From assembly GCA_041653935.1 (NCBI GenBank), contig JBAZEO010000003.1:93673-157672 (forward strand): a stretch of 64,000 nt of DNA, in the 5' to 3' direction. The DNA comes from JAYEHL01 sp041653935 (GTDB taxonomy: Bacteria > Chloroflexota > Dehalococcoidia > E44-bin15). A model generated the notes under the pieces. The model worked only from the letters and a program-made list of their open reading frames with translations. It made no database searches and was not told where the DNA came from. Shown here piece by piece: positions 35,527-43,844 of this stretch. Made by a program: the position numbers and the translations under genes. Position 1 is the first letter of the stretch. Each line of letters begins with the position of its first letter.

Positions 35527-36176
35527 GAAGTTCTTCCTTTCATTCTGCCTTTATGATACTCGAAACTGGCAAGGGGGCAAGCGCAATGGTTACGATAAAC
35601 GAAGTGTTCCATTGTTCGGCGGCAGGCCGCTGCCTTGGCCAGGCTCTTCGGATTGAACCGAGTCTTGGTCTTGCCGGACTTCAACCAAACCTTGAGGTCG
35701 GCCACTGATACCTCTTCTATGGAGCCCAGGCCCTTCCAGCCTTTTTCGTAATTGGACAAATAGGCCTTCTCCGCCTCGTCTTGAGTGCTGAAGCCCATCA
35801 TCACTTTGTGCTCATCGAAGACTCCGGATCCCGGATTGACCTGGTTCACCACGAACGCTGTGTCTGATTCCGGTTTGCTGCCGATGAACACATCGATGTG
35901 GTCTTTGTCCTTGCCTTCGGTTTGCTTGAAGTAGCCGTAGTGGTGGTGCATCTTGTTAGACCACTCTTTGCCGTCCTTGGATTTGCCGCGGCGTGTTGAG
36001 CCCTTGGGGTTCTCGATGGAGATGTCCAAGCCGTGAAGCCTGATATGTGCCTTGGGGTAGTTGCCTGACATCTTCTGGGCTTCCGAAGGGTTAGTCTCTA
36101 CCTTCTGCCCTTTGATCTGGTCATCCACGGCCGAGGCCATCTTCTCGAGCATTGCCAGAATTTGCACTTGGGTCAT
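35523..36176 (-). CDS. Polyvalent-type inorganic-pyrophosphatase-like domain protein
   Basis: 217 residues; the ATG at 36176 overlaps the previous stop as ATGA. The N-terminus (Gln-Ile-Leu-Ala-Met-Leu-Glu-Lys-Met-Ala-Ser) resembles the targeting leader and cut site of its neighbours. Residues about 85-175 (Asp-Lys-Asp-His-Ile-Asp-Val-Phe-Ile-Gly, Val-Val-Asn-Gln-Val-Asn-Pro, Phe-Asp-Glu-His-Lys-Val-Met-x-Gly-Phe, Gly-Trp-Lys-Gly-Leu-Gly) match the inorganic-pyrophosphatase-like domain described in polyvalent proteins of phages and conjugative elements. These are thought to enter the new host with the DNA. The natural substrate is not established. A basic, Cys-containing tail of 35 residues follows. 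Confidence 0.7.
   Translation of the reverse strand: MTQVQILAMLEKMASAVDDQIKGQKVETNPSEAQKMSGNYPKAHIRLHGLDISIENPKGSTRRGKSKDGKEWSNKMHHHYGYFKQTEGKDKDHIDVFIGSKPESDTAFVVNQVNPGSGVFDEHKVMMGFSTQDEAEKAYLSNYEKGWKGLGSIEEVSVADLKVWLKSGKTKTRFNPKSLAKAAACRRTMEHFVYRNHCACPLASFEYHKGRMKGRTS
35553..35580 (-). promoter_or_regulatory. Sigma70-type promoter before 35149-35526 gene
   Basis: Coding strand: TTGCCC, 16 bases, TATCAT, inside the end of the preceding gene. One mismatch in the -10, and the same TTGC/16-base layout as the promoters at 37847, 46058 and 47879. Confidence 0.45.
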
Positions 36177-36634
36177 ATTCTGATTCTCCAGGAAGGCGGC
36201 CACAAGCTTGATATTTCCTTTAACGCTGACATGCTTTTCCCGGGAACAGATGGACCGGTATTCGCTGCTGCCCTGGCTACATATTGGATGAGAGAAGGAG
36301 GATGGACAGGCTGACCTAAAAGTTCACCCGGTATAGAGCCAGGCATAAGGACCCTCTTGAGATACCCCTTGGGTATGATGATCCCCAGCATCCTGCTCAG
36401 TACATCCTTTGAAAGGCCTTTCTTGTTCATTCTCTTTACATACGAGTCTATGGCCCTCTGATAAGATTCCTTCAATGCCAGTGCTTGATCCGATGGATTA
36501 CTCCACATGGAGTATGGATTCTTTCGGTAGGCTTCAGCCAGCCTGAGCAAGCGCTTGGCGCCGGCCCTCTTCTCCAAAGAGCTGCCGGTGGCCAGCAAGA
36601 CCGATGCTGCGAGCTTCACCAATGCCGGGTTCAT
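36173..36634 (-). CDS. Putative internal head protein with leader variant
   Basis: 153 residues, ATGA overlaps on both sides. The leader reads Pro-Ala-Leu-Val-Lys-Leu-Ala-Ala-Ser-Val-Leu-Leu, then after a short insertion Ser-Leu-Glu-Lys-Arg-Ala-Gly-Ala-Lys-Arg-Leu. This is the same elements as its neighbours with 7 extra residues before the proposed cut site (after Glu25). The mature part is basic with Arg/Lys-rich helices. No enzyme motif. Packaging with DNA is inferred from leader and charge. Confidence 0.55.
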   Translation of the reverse strand: MNPALVKLAASVLLATGSSLEKRAGAKRLLRLAEAYRKNPYSMWSNPSDQALALKESYQRAIDSYVKRMNKKGLSKDVLSRMLGIIIPKGYLKRVLMPGSIPGELLGQPVHPPSLIQYVARAAANTGPSVPGKSMSALKEISSLWPPSWRIRI

Positions 36635-37398
36635 TTTCTCCTGGCTCCGGGCAAATTCAGGGCTGTGGGGCGGCTGGTGCCGGTTGTTACTGCTGCTGCC
36701 GGCTGCGTTGCCGCTGTGCCCGGCCTGGTAGGAGTGGTTCCTATCGACCCCGCTACCGAAGGTCTGTTCCTCATGAACGGCAATGCTGCAGACAGCCTCG
36801 ACATGATGTTCGATCTCTGCAAAGACCTTGATGCCGAACCTGAAGCGATGCCATTGGTCATGCCACTGGGCATGGAAGAGGATCTCATGGGCATCGAGCG
36901 AGAAGCAGTCGCTCCGGGCCTGGCAATGTTCATTCTTTTCGTAGGAAGGATGCTGTTCCTGAAGGGGTTGTTGTAATCCATGTGCCTCGTTACGAAGTAC
37001 CAGTCCAAGCCCTGTCCAAGCCTTTTGGAAGGAAGGCCGGCAGCCCTTTTCTCGAGGATGGTCTGAGCAGCCAGTTTGATGGCACTTTCCTTCTGTATAC
37101 TCATGCCTTTGTTCTTGAGTATTTCCTTGAGCTGGTTTTTAGCCACGATGGACATCCATCCTCCGCCAAGAAACGACCCAAGTATTGTGTTAAGGGCAAT
37201 GTTTTTTCCGCTGTTTGCGGTATTTCTACCGTTAATATTCTTTTTCAGAACTTCCGTCAAGACGGAAACAAGAAGTGCGGCCGGAGCCGTCCGGGCAGTT
37301 GCTTTCCAGAAAGGGTTGCTGTCGTCAATTGCTGATTCCATGCCTTTGCTCGTTCCAAATGGCGCCAGATCCATAGTCAAGTATGAATGCTTTTTCAT
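36631..37398 (-). CDS. Membrane-segment protein with internal leader motif
   Basis: 255 residues, AGGAGGAAGGCA before the ATG at 37398. Residues 30-85 contain two hydrophobic stretches. Met99 starts a segment Ile-Lys-Leu-Ala-Ala-Gln-Thr-Ile-Leu-Glu-Lys-Arg-Ala-Ala nearly identical to the N-terminal leader of its neighbours, here at residues 107-120. The rest is Ser/Met/Arg/Pro-rich and probably disordered. Either a leader-bearing gene was fused to a 98-residue membrane protein, or Met99 (base 37104) is an internal start; the ribosome site there is poor. Hydrophobic segments would suit a protein that enters the membrane during injection. Confidence 0.5.
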   Translation of the reverse strand: MKKHSYLTMDLAPFGTSKGMESAIDDSNPFWKATARTAPAALLVSVLTEVLKKNINGRNTANSGKNIALNTILGSFLGGGWMSIVAKNQLKEILKNKGMSIQKESAIKLAAQTILEKRAAGLPSKRLGQGLDWYFVTRHMDYNNPFRNSILPTKRMNIARPGATASRSMPMRSSSMPSGMTNGIASGSASRSLQRSNIMSRLSAALPFMRNRPSVAGSIGTTPTRPGTAATQPAAAVTTGTSRPTALNLPGARRK

Positions 37399-37408
37399 TG
37401 CCTTCCTC

Positions 37409-37804
37409 CTAAAATCCGGCATCCAGCCAGCTTTGTACTCTTTGATTTCTGTATAAAGGAGACTTTGGGTTGTTCAAGAAACTCTTTTTGAACCTGAGCA
37501 CCCAGTCGTTAGGTATGATCGGTCGGTTGGCTGACGTAACACCTGGATTCTGACTGGGGCTTAATGCCTTCAGAACCAACTTGTCAAAGAATCCAGGCTT
37601 GGTTCCGTATCTGTATGTAAACCTTTTGAGGACGTCGTATGTTTGAGGAGGTATCTGACCTGGCACCCTGGCTTGGCCGCTTGCCCCCACTGCATAACGG
37701 CTCAATGCCGAAATTGCTTTCATCATGTCGTAAGGCTTCCAACCAGCTTCTTTCTCAAGAATGATCTGGGCGGCGAGCTTTATGATTTCGTTCCTGGAAT
37801 CCAT
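37409..37804 (-). CDS. Putative internal head protein, first of cassette
   Basis: 131 residues. The leader Glu-Ile-Ile-Lys-Leu-Ala-Ala-Gln-Ile-Ile-Leu-Glu-Lys-Glu-Ala-Gly (residues 6-21) closely matches that of the 35149-35526 gene, with a proposed cut after Glu17. The mature part is basic with aromatic residues and no recognised fold. It opens the cassette directly after the terminase and has its own sigma70-type promoter at 37847-37874, with an AAAGAGG ribosome site. Confidence 0.6.
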   Translation of the reverse strand: MDSRNEIIKLAAQIILEKEAGWKPYDMMKAISALSRYAVGASGQARVPGQIPPQTYDVLKRFTYRYGTKPGFFDKLVLKALSPSQNPGVTSANRPIIPNDWVLRFKKSFLNNPKSPLYRNQRVQSWLDAGF

Positions 37805-37846
37805 GGTGTACCTCTTTCATGAATACCTGTGTACTACTTCAAAATC

Positions 37847-37874
37847 ATTATACTCTGAACCGGAGACGATGCAA
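37847..37874 (-). promoter_or_regulatory. Sigma70-type promoter of internal-protein cassette
   Basis: Coding strand: TTGCAT, 16 bases, perfect TATAAT, in the gap between the terminase stop and the 37804 start. It predicts a leader of about 35 bases. Best-placed promoter of this family because it is intergenic and heads a gene cluster. Confidence 0.65.
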
Positions 37875-37876
37875 TA

Positions 37877-39517
37877 TCACCAGGCATCGGCTCTCGAGCT
37901 TCTGTTCTCCATGTCTTCCCGGGATGGCATGTAAACATCGTCCACAGCCGGCATTCCTCGCATCACCCGATGGCATATGTTGGCGTAGATCGTCGACATC
38001 AGACCGTCGTCGTTACGGCCTTCAGGAAGGATGTAGTTGAGGTTTCCGTACCGGGTGGTCTCGACTTTCTCCGCGGTGTAGTGAGGAATGAACTCAGGAA
38101 TGTCGTCTAGATTGGGGAGCTGGATATTCCCGCGATGAGTCAAGTCGGACTTAAATGTGCTGAGGCACGGAGTACGCCCCACCCTGAGGACCCTGGTGTC
38201 TTCGATGAACTTGCCGTAGTAATCCATGGAGTTGACGTAATTCACCTGTATCATCTTGAGCGGGTCTCCCATGTGCCTGGCTATCCTGATGTTCCGATCT
38301 CCATGACATCCGTGGTCCGCTGCAACAAGGTTGACATTGAACCGGTCAAGAGCTTGTATCATGTCCCTCATCTGGTCGTCGGCCGACATGAACTTTGGGT
38401 ATATCTTCATCCACAGCGGTCGCCATCTCACTCCATCGACGTCGATACCAATCACGGCCGAATTAAAGGCGCCGGCCCTGGTGTTCTGTGACCAGTCGAT
38501 GCCCATGAATGTCCTGCGTTGCTTCATGGGAAACGGAACATCATCCACCAAGTGAATGTCCGTCCTGGAAGCAGCATTGAGATCCGTCAAGGACAGATAC
38601 TGTTCCGCGGAGTCATAGCTCAAGCCAAGCACTTCGTTGGCTATTACGTTCTCAGACTGCTCCTTGAGGGTTTCCCAGTACAGCTTGTGGAATTTGGTCC
38701 ATACCCCTATGCCCTGAGGGATTCTGAACCCCTGGATGCTGGCTCCCACTACATGGTCTACCCACATTCCCAGCAGGGGATCGATGAACCTTCCGCAGCG
38801 ATCGCAGATCAAGCCTTTGGGGGTGAAGTTGCGCAGCCCGATGATGTTGTAGTAGTTCCTTTCTCCGCCACTGCAATGCTCGCACTTTATGTACCACTCG
38901 GTCTGAGTTGATCTGTTCCAGTCTGCCTCTATGGGGTTGTCGAAGGTCAGCGGTGTTCCGGAGAAAAACTCATAGCCGTACTCCGAGTGGGAAAGCATGT
39001 GGCTTCCCACCGATACAACGCCCGGGCCGATGAGCTGGTACTCGTCATACTCGCAGAGATCCACCGTGGGGCCTCGAAGGTTTGCTCCGCCTCGAGCTGC
39101 GTTTCGGAGACGGTAAGTGGATCCGTTCCTGAATCTCCACTCGCTGAACGATTTCTTGGCGCCTTCACCTGTCAGCAGATACTGCCTTATTGCCGGAGAG
39201 TTGGAAAACACGCTCTCAAGTTTCTCGTCGCTGAATGTATGAAGGTCGGTGTCAGTGGGCGCCACATACATTGCCCTGAATCCAGGGTGGGCTACCATCT
39301 TGGCCACGGCCATTCCCAGCAGCTTGAAGCTCTTCTCCACCTGGCGGCCGGTCTTCAGGAGAAGCCGCTTCCAGCCTTTGTTGATGATCGCGTGGTCATG
39401 AGGACGATCATCGAACCCTACCGGAACGGCGTAATCATCCTTGGGCCCCGGGGGGATGCAGAGAATGGAGGAAATGATCTGCGTCAGAGGCCTTCGAAGG
39501 AATTCTACCGCAGACAT
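37877..39517 (-). CDS. Terminase large subunit
   Basis: 546 residues, CAAGGAGAAAAGTA before ATG, TAATG overlap with the previous stop. ATPase half: Walker A-like Thr-Gly-Arg-Gln-Val-Glu-Lys-Ser (56-63), where Glu61 replaces the usual Gly; Walker B with catalytic Glu (Val-Asp-Leu-Cys-Glu-Tyr-Asp-Glu, 152-159). A zinc ribbon sits between the halves (Cys212, 215, 238, 241). Nuclease half: RNase H-type Gly-Ile-Asp-Trp-Ser (Asp341) and Ala-Ala-Asp-His-Gly (Asp401). It packages DNA into the prohead through the portal and cuts it. The Arg-Gln-Val-Glu-Lys-Ser loop is known in a branch of phage terminases, so the Gly-to-Glu change does not imply inactivity. Confidence 0.9.
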   Translation of the reverse strand: MSAVEFLRRPLTQIISSILCIPPGPKDDYAVPVGFDDRPHDHAIINKGWKRLLLKTGRQVEKSFKLLGMAVAKMVAHPGFRAMYVAPTDTDLHTFSDEKLESVFSNSPAIRQYLLTGEGAKKSFSEWRFRNGSTYRLRNAARGGANLRGPTVDLCEYDEYQLIGPGVVSVGSHMLSHSEYGYEFFSGTPLTFDNPIEADWNRSTQTEWYIKCEHCSGGERNYYNIIGLRNFTPKGLICDRCGRFIDPLLGMWVDHVVGASIQGFRIPQGIGVWTKFHKLYWETLKEQSENVIANEVLGLSYDSAEQYLSLTDLNAASRTDIHLVDDVPFPMKQRRTFMGIDWSQNTRAGAFNSAVIGIDVDGVRWRPLWMKIYPKFMSADDQMRDMIQALDRFNVNLVAADHGCHGDRNIRIARHMGDPLKMIQVNYVNSMDYYGKFIEDTRVLRVGRTPCLSTFKSDLTHRGNIQLPNLDDIPEFIPHYTAEKVETTRYGNLNYILPEGRNDDGLMSTIYANICHRVMRGMPAVDDVYMPSREDMENRSSRADAW

Positions 39518-40467
39518 TACTTTTCTCCTTGGTAGTCTTCAAACCTGGTCTTCTCGGCCTCAAGGACGAACGGTAGCTGGCTCATATCGGTGTAGTTGCT
39601 GACATCTCCTTCGATCTGGCCTATGCTGGTGGGCGATTGTGTCATCGGATCGTCTTCCAGTTCCCTTACCCTGTCGATCGCCCTTGCGAGTTCTGCATCC
39701 TGGCCTCCTGTCTCGGTCTTCTTGCCGAGATAGCTGCTCAGTGTCTTGGCCCAGCCCATGGCGACCTGCTGGCGATCGGGCTCCTTGCCATTCAATACCT
39801 TCTTCATCTGCATGAAGCATGTCTCGCTGGTGACTTCATGCATGAACTGAGAGCTGAAACCCTGAAAGACGCCGGCGGCGTCGAACGCTAATTCCTGGCT
39901 CTTCACTCTTCGAAGATTCTCGATGTGGTTGTACAACGGGCTGAAATCCTCATAGATGGAGAAGTAGCGCTCCCAATCCGATGGAGACATCTTCTCCTGG
40001 TCCCAGAAGAACTTGCGGTAGAAAGCTATTTCGAAGGCATTCCATTTGTATTCAGGAAGGTTGGAGCATTTCAGAAGCCGGATCTCGGCAGCATCGGCTG
40101 GAATCTTGTAGTAGAGCATGGTATCGACGAGGACCCTCAGCCTCGTACAGTCAAGGGTCTTCATGAATCTATGTACAAAATCGACATAAGCCGGGGTTCT
40201 GTTGATCCCCCAGGCTCCGTCGATCACGTAGGAGTAGAGCGGCTCTATATCCCTGGATTCAATAAACTCGTTGTTGAGCCTGAAGTCGAAGTGGGATAAT
40301 TGGGCCTCCCGGCGGTAGTGGTCGTAAGCTTCCATGAGATGTTCGTCAGGCGTGGGGAAAAGAGCAGTACTCAGGACCCCTTTAAGCGACTCATAACTGC
40401 TGCCGGCGTAGGCATAAGTCGCTATCGCCAATTCGCATGGCCACTTTATTTTTTTCTTTGTTGCCAA
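39517..40467 (-). CDS. Unknown protein upstream of terminase
   Basis: 316 residues; the frame starts at a TTG (40467) with GGGAG upstream, and its stop overlaps the terminase ATG (TAATG). Helical, with a Tyr/Arg/Phe-rich middle and an acidic C-terminus (residues 265-316) that may be disordered. It occupies the place of a small terminase subunit but is larger than usual and shows no clear N-terminal helix-turn-helix. Terminase partner is a guess from position. Confidence 0.5.
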   Translation of the reverse strand: MATKKKIKWPCELAIATYAYAGSSYESLKGVLSTALFPTPDEHLMEAYDHYRREAQLSHFDFRLNNEFIESRDIEPLYSYVIDGAWGINRTPAYVDFVHRFMKTLDCTRLRVLVDTMLYYKIPADAAEIRLLKCSNLPEYKWNAFEIAFYRKFFWDQEKMSPSDWERYFSIYEDFSPLYNHIENLRRVKSQELAFDAAGVFQGFSSQFMHEVTSETCFMQMKKVLNGKEPDRQQVAMGWAKTLSSYLGKKTETGGQDAELARAIDRVRELEDDPMTQSPTSIGQIEGDVSNYTDMSQLPFVLEAEKTRFEDYQGEK

Positions 40468-40482
40468 ACAACGTCTCCCGCC

Positions 40483-42768
40483 TTACAAACCATATCCTAG
40501 AGATATGATAGCGTCCCGGGCCTGAGTGATGGCTTCCAATGCGTTTTCCAACGCCTCTTCCTCTATTGGCATGGCGGTGAGTCTCGTGGTGATGAGCAGT
40601 TTGCAGAAGAAGTTCTCGGCATCGTCCAGGAGATCCCTTTTGTCGTTGAAGTACTTCAGGTTGCGGTCGTTCAGAAGCCCGAGGTTGAACAAGGTATTGA
40701 GGCTTTGTTCCTGGTCTCTGTCGATGTCGCCTTCACCGAAAGACGCGAGCTTGGAGTGGCTGATGACAGGTTTGGCGCATTCCTGAAGCGCTGTGAAGAT
40801 GTCCCCGGACTGCTTGATGATGTACGGGATGGCTGTTGCCAGCTTGACCAGGCTGTCGGCGGGAAGTCCGTCCCTGATGACCTCGCACGCCTTCTTGGTC
40901 AAAGCCTTGTTCCTGTTCTTCACCATGGTCGACACGTTACGCAGGGATCCTGCTCTGAGACTGGCCAGCTTTTCTGTCCTCACGGTGGCAAACTGTACCT
41001 TCGTGCTGGGAGTCTTCGCCATGATCTCGAGAAGCTGCTGGGTGTACGGTATAGCCGCCACCTTCATGTAGAATCCGATCTCGGGGAAGCGACCTGTGAT
41101 GTACCCTGTCTTGGGTGCTTCCACAGAGATCCTTGAGTCTTCGGCTATCTTCTCGTTGAACTCGGCTGGAAGCGGGAGCCATTCCACAGAGGGGATGACC
41201 ACTTCGTAGCGTCCACCGACCTGCCATCCTTCTCCGCGTCCCCCGAATGACTCCTGTGCCAGCTTTACGTGCAGCATGTTGATCTGTTCGTCCTTGGTCG
41301 CTACCTTCACCAATGTCTCAGGAAGGGGCGTAAAGACCATCATGGACGGGATGATGACATTTCGGGCTGAGGGATCGTAGCTGCCGGCAAACTCCTCGAG
41401 TTCGGGGCCGAACGGGATGATACCCTGGGCGTCACTGGAGACGATGATGTTGATCTTCGTGAGCTGTCCGAGGTCCACTGCCTTGATCTGGGTACCGGCC
41501 TTGCAGGTGTACATGGTCTTGATCCTCAAGGGGGGAGTGCAGATGGCGCGGCCCTTGGAGTGATAGACAAAGATGCCTTCCCTTTCGGGCTCTATGCGTC
41601 CTTCGGGCGGGAGGATATCGTGGGCAGCCCGGCGGCCATGCATGTTTTTCTGAATGGACCATCCGTCCCTGTTGAGGAACAAAGCAGACTTGCTGTCTTC
41701 GCCATCCCAGTCGAACACCGGTATGACCAAACCGATGGCCGGCTCACCCGTTCCTTTGAGCATGACGTTGTAAGTGCCGTAGGCATGGACAGGCTGGCCC
41801 ATGGCGAAGTTATTGGGGTCCATGCCGAGCGTGGCATCCAGACCGGCTTCTCCGATGTGCCTTGTAATGCCTTCCGGATGTTCATCGAGATCACCGAGGA
41901 TCTTCTCGGCTATCTTCGAACCGAACTTCTCAAAGAGCTCTCTGATACCTACCGAGGAAGTCTTGAAGGACATCACAGGGTTGCATCCGGAGCGCCCGAG
42001 CTTGACGTGGTATTCATCGAGAGCTGCCTTCTTGACAAAAGCAACATCGAAGAAGGTGTAGTCCATGGCAGGGATGATGGCGTCAGCAGCCGTCTTGGTC
42101 TTCATGGATCCGGCGACAATGCTTCCGACTTCATCAATGCAGCGCCTCACCCAGTCATCGGTGTAGGCCATCCTGGCTTCTTCATGCAAGGCTGCTGTCT
42201 TGATGGCTGCCACCTTGTCTGCGACTTCCGGAGTGGTCAGGCAGGCGTCCCTGAGGTTGAAGGTTTCGTGGGTGACGTTCTCTCGCATGCCGGAGATGTT
42301 CGACCAGCGATCGCTGTCATCGTATTCGTCGGACTTCAGCTCAGTCGGGAGAGGCGTGGCGCCCTGGAAGACACTCTTGCGCCTGACCTTGCTGGATATG
42401 TAATTATCGGTGGCATGGTGCCATCCGCCATCCTTGAAGCTGTGGACAACGTCGAATGGAGCCAGGGTGCCGTAACGGATGATAACGGGGAACAGCAGGA
42501 TGTCCGTGCCTACTGTAGCGGTTATCGCTCCAACACTGCAGCCTTCAACCCAGTCCTTGTGACGATGCTCGAGATGAGGAACAGAACCGCTTGGTGATAT
42601 ATCCGTGTGCTGGTTGTTGAACGCTGATATGATTTCATCGTTCCAGGAGTTGCGGTCCTTGTTGAGGGTGACGTTGGCCTTCTTGATCATGTCCTCTATG
42701 TAGCGAAGAGGCGGTCTCACCAACGAACCGGTGAAGGGGTTCTTGAGTACAAGGTCGGAACTATTCAT
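40483..42768 (-). CDS. Large packaging/head-region protein, unknown
   Basis: 761 residues, ACAGGAGATTATC before ATG. Mixed alpha/beta. The centre (residues about 300-420) has beta-rich segments around Val-Ile-Pro-Val-Phe-Asp-Trp-Asp-Gly-Glu-Asp. Lys-x-Ala sites recur (Glu-Lys-Leu-Ala-Ser near residue 610, Ser-Lys-Leu-Ala-Ser near 690, Lys-Lys-Ala-Ala-Leu near 240). No portal signature, ATPase or nuclease motif is visible. It is the right size for a portal and precedes terminase, so a very divergent portal cannot be excluded; a core or internal virion protein is equally possible. Confidence 0.5.
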   Translation of the reverse strand: MNSSDLVLKNPFTGSLVRPPLRYIEDMIKKANVTLNKDRNSWNDEIISAFNNQHTDISPSGSVPHLEHRHKDWVEGCSVGAITATVGTDILLFPVIIRYGTLAPFDVVHSFKDGGWHHATDNYISSKVRRKSVFQGATPLPTELKSDEYDDSDRWSNISGMRENVTHETFNLRDACLTTPEVADKVAAIKTAALHEEARMAYTDDWVRRCIDEVGSIVAGSMKTKTAADAIIPAMDYTFFDVAFVKKAALDEYHVKLGRSGCNPVMSFKTSSVGIRELFEKFGSKIAEKILGDLDEHPEGITRHIGEAGLDATLGMDPNNFAMGQPVHAYGTYNVMLKGTGEPAIGLVIPVFDWDGEDSKSALFLNRDGWSIQKNMHGRRAAHDILPPEGRIEPEREGIFVYHSKGRAICTPPLRIKTMYTCKAGTQIKAVDLGQLTKINIIVSSDAQGIIPFGPELEEFAGSYDPSARNVIIPSMMVFTPLPETLVKVATKDEQINMLHVKLAQESFGGRGEGWQVGGRYEVVIPSVEWLPLPAEFNEKIAEDSRISVEAPKTGYITGRFPEIGFYMKVAAIPYTQQLLEIMAKTPSTKVQFATVRTEKLASLRAGSLRNVSTMVKNRNKALTKKACEVIRDGLPADSLVKLATAIPYIIKQSGDIFTALQECAKPVISHSKLASFGEGDIDRDQEQSLNTLFNLGLLNDRNLKYFNDKRDLLDDAENFFCKLLITTRLTAMPIEEEALENALEAITQARDAIISLGYGL

Positions 42769-42852
42769 GATAATCTCCTGTCATTAGACTATTCCAGCTT
42801 TCGCCTTAACATCTGTATTGTAAGCTTTCCGAGGCATAACGCCAGCCCCCCG

Positions 42853-43629
42853 TTATCTCGATACAATCAAGGCAGTGTTGTCATCCACCTTTTTCTCGAT
42901 TTGTTCGATCTGGTCTACAGCTCCATCAAGGCCCGTCATTGTCTCTCCCATGGAGTCTACATTAGTGTGGTCAGCCCTGGCGGCATCCCATACGGCGTCC
43001 TCGACCACCGCTGCAACATCCTCAGGAGTTCCGATAGCAGCCATCCCGGAGGCCACATAAAGGTTGTGGTCGTCTTTCATCACCCAGTAGTAGAGGCCGA
43101 CGGTGGCGGGGTAGGTGGTCATGTTGACCGTGCTCCAGCGGTAGAAGCCGTCGATGAACTCAGTACAGATCTGGTCCGTAAGGAGTTCAGCCAGGCCAGC
43201 CGAGTTGTAGACGTTGATGGTCACGGTCAAGCCGGCGGGAAGTTCGCCGACGACCCAGGGAGTCTCCACAGTGATGAGGCCTCCGGGCGTGGAGATCAGA
43301 GAGTTGAGGGTGGCCAGAATGTCAGTCTGGTTGGCTGTCTCAGCCACGAATGATTCCACCCTGGCTCCCATCGAGACTCCGCCGACAACCATCGTCACCA
43401 TGACGTTGTAGGAATGGTCTGCGGTGTAGATGAGAGGGTCTACGAAAGTGATGACTCGGTAATGACCGGTGAGGACGCCTATCTGCTCGACGGTAGGGGT
43501 GTCGACGGAGGTATCAGTGTCGTCTTCGTAGACGGCGGCAACCGGAAGAGCATCAGCATTGGACAGGGCTCCAGCAGCGTCGTGAACCGTGAACGTCCAG
43601 GTGTACGTGAGCCCTATCTTGCGTGTCAT
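42853..43629 (-). CDS. Fibre/adhesin-region protein with Ig-like strands
   Basis: 258 residues, ATGA overlap with the preceding gene. Beta-rich N-terminal 220 residues in two similar halves (Tyr-Thr-Trp-Thr-Phe-Thr-Val, later Leu-Thr-Val-Thr-Ile-Asn-Val-Tyr), resembling tail-fibre-associated Ig/BppU-like sandwiches. The C-terminal 35 residues form a short coiled coil (Val-Asp-Gln-Ile-Glu-Gln-Ile-Glu-Lys-Lys-Val), which would trimerise. Receptor-binding apparatus is the likely location. No specific family assigned. Confidence 0.55.
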   Translation of the reverse strand: MTRKIGLTYTWTFTVHDAAGALSNADALPVAAVYEDDTDTSVDTPTVEQIGVLTGHYRVITFVDPLIYTADHSYNVMVTMVVGGVSMGARVESFVAETANQTDILATLNSLISTPGGLITVETPWVVGELPAGLTVTINVYNSAGLAELLTDQICTEFIDGFYRWSTVNMTTYPATVGLYYWVMKDDHNLYVASGMAAIGTPEDVAAVVEDAVWDAARADHTNVDSMGETMTGLDGAVDQIEQIEKKVDDNTALIVSR

Positions 43630-43844
43630 CTTATCACCGGGACCCTTGTGTTACCGATGGCGGGGTTGACTGCGGGAGGAGGGGTTGTCTCTGGAAGCTG
43701 AATTACCGCTGCGTACCGACAATTAGATATCATATTGTAGTATTCTCTTCCCTGTTCGTCGGGCGAGGCTGGCCAGAATCTAGCAAAAGTCGGCTGCATA
43801 TCATCCACATCGAGATCTAATATGAAAGCTTTCACAGCGGCCAT
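43626..43844 (-). CDS. Small protein between fibre-region genes
   Basis: 72 residues; TAATG overlap with the previous stop and ATGA with the next start. Acidic N-terminus with aromatic residues and a Pro-rich C-terminus (Thr-Thr-Pro-Pro-Pro-Ala-Val). No family recognised. Coupling implies it works with the flanking fibre-like proteins. Confidence 0.55.
   Translation of the reverse strand: MAAVKAFILDLDVDDMQPTFARFWPASPDEQGREYYNMISNCRYAAVIQLPETTPPPAVNPAIGNTRVPVIR

Noticed and set aside
42800..42845. Possible promoter TGGCGT-16-TACAAT before the 761-residue gene
   Set aside because: The -35 matches poorly (two of six). The spacing fits the promoter family, but the evidence is too weak to list.
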